DNA from: an uncultured Clostridia bacterium
GTDB lineage: Bacteria; Bacillota; Clostridia; Oscillospirales; Ruminococcaceae
NCBI GenBank assembly: GCA_947629275.1
Contig: CANRDG010000079.1
Location: 1-8,524 of the forward strand
Length of the DNA: 8,524 nucleotides
Direction: 5' to 3'
The position numbers and the translations under genes are program-made. Of this stretch, positions 6,766 to 8,524 are shown in pieces; position 1 is the stretch's first letter; each line of letters begins with the position of its first letter. The notes under the pieces are model-generated. The model was not told where the DNA came from. It made no database searches and saw only the letters and a list, made by a program, of their open reading frames with translations.

Positions 6766-8460
6766 ATGCTGAGAGAGCTCTATATCGAAGACCTCGCGGT
6801 CATAGAAAAGGCTGAAATACAGCTTGCAGGCGGTCTGAACGTCTTTTCGGGCGAAACGGGCGCAGGCAAATCTATACTTATAAATGGCATAAACGCGGTA
6901 CTCGGTCAGCGTATTACAAAAGATATAGTACGCGGCGGCGAGAAAAAAGCTGTTATCACCGCAGTTTTTGACAATATGACCGAGCAGCTTTCCGCGGCTC
7001 TCAAAGAAAATGGCATAGATTGCGACGACGACCAGATAGTTATCAGCCGTGAGATAAACTCCGACGGCGGCAGCGTTGCAAGGCTCAATTCGCGCCCCGT
7101 AAGCGTTGCGCTTTTGAGGACAATTGCACCCATGCTTGTGAATATCCACGGTCAGCACGACAGCCGATCTCTCCTTTCAGCCGAGCGGCACTTAGAGCTT
7201 ATAGATATTTTCGCCGCAGATGCCGACGTTTTAGACGATTATAAAAAGTCGTTCCGCCAGCTGCAAAACGTTTCCCGTGAACTTAAAAAAGCAAGCGCAG
7301 ATTCTCAGCAGAAAGAAGTACGTACAGCGCAGTTTGCCGCGATAGTTAACGATATAAAGCCGCTTGAGCTTTTACCCGACGAAGATACCGATATTGAAAA
7401 ACGCTTTGAACTTGCCGACAGCTCGCGTGAACTTTCGCAGGTGCTGTCAGCAGTCGTAACGGCAATATACGGCAGCGATGAGCAGTCTTTCGGCGCAAGC
7501 AGCAGTGTTGCAGATGCATCTCATAAACTCGCAGCTTTTCAGGAAGAATTTTCAGACTTAGAGCCTATAGTCCAAAGGCTTGAAAGCGTAAGAATAGAGC
7601 TTGACGATATTTCAACACTTCTGATGAGATTTATAGGCAGCGTTGAGATAGATCCTGCCGAGTTTGCGCGCCTCAGCCGCCGCCGTGACGAGATACTACA
7701 GCTTAAAAGAAAGTACAATACAGACGTCAACGGTCTTATTAAGCTTTGCGAAACTTCGGGCGACGAGCTTTTGAAACTCACAGGCAGCGAAAGTAATATA
7801 GAGCAGCTTCAGAAAGAGCGTGCCGATCTTCTGAAAGAGGTATCTCAAAAAGCCGCCAAGCTATCCGATATCCGAGAGAAAGCCGCAAAACGTTTTTGTG
7901 AAAGCGTAGCCAATGAGCTTGAATTTCTCAATATGCCAAACGTCACACTCAGTTTTGAGCATACCAAAGGCAAACTTACCGTAAGCGGCATGGACAGTAT
8001 AGAACTTCTTATCAGCGCAAATCTCGGCGAACCGCCGAAACCCATAGCTAAAATTGCCTCGGGCGGCGAACTTTCAAGAATAATGCTCGCTCTCAAATGC
8101 GTTATTGCCGACCGAGACGACATACCCACCATGATATTTGACGAGATAGATACCGGCGTAAGCGGCAGAGCGGCTCAGAAAATTGGCATAAAACTCAGCG
8201 AGCTTGCTGCGCACAGGCAGGTGCTTTGCGTAACGCATCTTTCGCAGATAGCCGTTCAGGCTGACGAGCATATACTTATAGATAAACGAACCACAGGAGG
8301 CAGAACTTCAACCGCAGTTACAGTGCTTGACAAAAAGGGCAGGGTAGATGAAATAGCCCGAATCTTAGGCGGCGAAAGCGTTACCGAAACCACCATTAAA
8401 AATGCCGAGGAACTCATCGCCGAAGCGGCAAGTCTGAAGATAAAAAGTAAAAAATCTTAA
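6766..8460 (+). CDS. recN: DNA repair protein RecN (SMC-like ATPase)
   Basis: RecN is a cytoplasmic SMC-family ATPase that acts early in double-strand break repair, holding DNA ends or sisters together for RecA-based recombination. The 564 residues contain Walker A GETGAGKS (29-36), the RecN Q-loop region NIHGQHD (126-132), a central coiled-coil portion (about 155-380, rich in Lys, Glu, Leu and Ala), the ABC signature ASGGELSR (431-438), Walker B MIFDEIDTGVSG (456-467), the switch histidine in THLSQIAV (490-497) and the C-terminal DEIARILGGE (528-537). The length is normal and the gene is intact. A strong ribosome site sets the ATG. No Gram-positive LexA box was seen in the 33-bp gap, so any SOS control would act from further upstream. 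In related genomes recN follows argR directly and often precedes sporulation genes. Confidence 0.96.
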   Translation: MLRELYIEDLAVIEKAEIQLAGGLNVFSGETGAGKSILINGINAVLGQRITKDIVRGGEKKAVITAVFDNMTEQLSAALKENGIDCDDDQIVISREINSDGGSVARLNSRPVSVALLRTIAPMLVNIHGQHDSRSLLSAERHLELIDIFAADADVLDDYKKSFRQLQNVSRELKKASADSQQKEVRTAQFAAIVNDIKPLELLPDEDTDIEKRFELADSSRELSQVLSAVVTAIYGSDEQSFGASSSVADASHKLAAFQEEFSDLEPIVQRLESVRIELDDISTLLMRFIGSVEIDPAEFARLSRRRDEILQLKRKYNTDVNGLIKLCETSGDELLKLTGSESNIEQLQKERADLLKEVSQKAAKLSDIREKAAKRFCESVANELEFLNMPNVTLSFEHTKGKLTVSGMDSIELLISANLGEPPKPIAKIASGGELSRIMLALKCVIADRDDIPTMIFDEIDTGVSGRAAQKIGIKLSELAAHRQVLCVTHLSQIAVQADEHILIDKRTTGGRTSTAVTVLDKKGRVDEIARILGGESVTETTIKNAEELIAEAASLKIKSKKS

Positions 8461-8476
8461 AAAATTATTAAATCTG

Positions 8477-8506
8477 TTGATTTTTCTTGCATGGATATGA
8501 TACAAT
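8477..8506 (+). promoter_or_regulatory. Sigma-A-type promoter with extended -10, reading out of the window
   Basis: A -35 element TTGATT (8477-8482) is separated by 18 bases from the -10 element TACAAT (8501-8506). A TGn extended -10 lies at 8498-8500. Transcription would start near 8512-8514, 50-odd bases after the recN stop. The region is A/T-rich, as expected for a promoter. It probably drives the next gene or a small RNA outside the window. No terminator for the recN operon lies before it, so read-through may add to its output. Confidence 0.7.
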
Positions 8507-8524
8507 ATAGCAGTGGAGAGCCGA

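Larger units (their letters stand above)
22..8460 (+). other. Probable single operon xseB-ispA-dxs-tlyA-nadK-argR-lipoprotein-recN
   Basis: All eight genes point the same way. Junctions are: xseB/ispA 11-bp overlap, ispA-dxs 22 bp, dxs/tlyA 11-bp overlap, tlyA-nadK 31 bp, nadK-argR 18 bp, argR-lipoprotein 20 bp, lipoprotein-recN 33 bp. No GC-rich hairpin plus U-run was seen at any junction, nor a convincing internal promoter. The operon promoter must lie before the window, probably ahead of further genes such as xseA. Promoters buried inside coding sequence cannot be excluded by eye. Confidence 0.6.

Noticed and set aside
5956..7158. A 400-codon open frame on the minus strand spanning the lipoprotein 3' end and the recN 5' end
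   Set aside because: It lies antisense to two well-supported genes, has no ribosome site before its start and matches no family I recognise. The sense genes rarely use TTA, CTA or TCA, which leaves the antisense frame open by chance.
8449..8485. Inverted repeat AAAAAATC / GATTTTT around the recN stop as a terminator
   Set aside because: The stem is almost all A/T with a loop of more than 20 bases, so it would be unstable. Its right arm is part of the promoter region.

Overview
The window is a dense, one-direction block of eight genes on the + strand, with no non-coding gap longer than about 65 bases. The gene order (xseB, ispA, dxs, tlyA, nadK, argR, one lipoprotein gene, recN) is the conserved housekeeping cluster of Firmicutes, especially Clostridia. 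Heavy use of ATA (Ile) and GGC (Gly), AGGAGG-type ribosome binding sites, and a lipoprotein with a Thr/Ala-rich linker suggest a gut-type clostridium of the Oscillospiraceae/Ruminococcaceae. The genus cannot be fixed from this sequence alone.

Layout: 22-249 xseB (exonuclease VII small subunit); 239-1123 ispA (farnesyl diphosphate synthase); 1146-3002 dxs (first step of the MEP isoprenoid pathway); 2992-3789 tlyA (rRNA 2'-O-methyltransferase); 3821-4702 nadK (NAD kinase); 4721-5179 argR (arginine repressor); 5200-6732 an unnamed secreted lipoprotein; 6766-8460 recN (SMC-like DNA repair ATPase). The last 64 bases hold a good sigma-A-type promoter that reads out of the window, so a new transcription unit probably starts after recN.

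Gaps between neighbours run from 11-bp overlaps to 33 bp. No internal terminator or convincing internal promoter was seen, so the genes are probably co-transcribed and several pairs look translationally coupled. Functionally the cluster mixes isoprenoid supply (Dxs at the entry, IspA making C15 diphosphate), cofactor supply (NadK makes NADP, whose reduced form the next MEP enzyme uses), rRNA modification, DNA processing and repair (XseB, RecN) and arginine control (ArgR). This mixture is typical of the locus and does not imply a single pathway.

The one non-standard element is the lipoprotein gene between argR and recN, which are usually adjacent in related genomes. It joins a lipobox signal peptide, a flexible linker, a beta-rich domain resembling one I recall from clostridial VWA proteins, a short GLUG-type beta-helix and an unrecognised C-terminal module. 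It is the best candidate here for something undescribed. A second point is that Dxs carries several substitutions at positions that are nearly invariant in better-known Dxs enzymes, and has a shortened C-terminal loop. I see no mobile element, CRISPR array, tRNA, rRNA, riboswitch or defence system.
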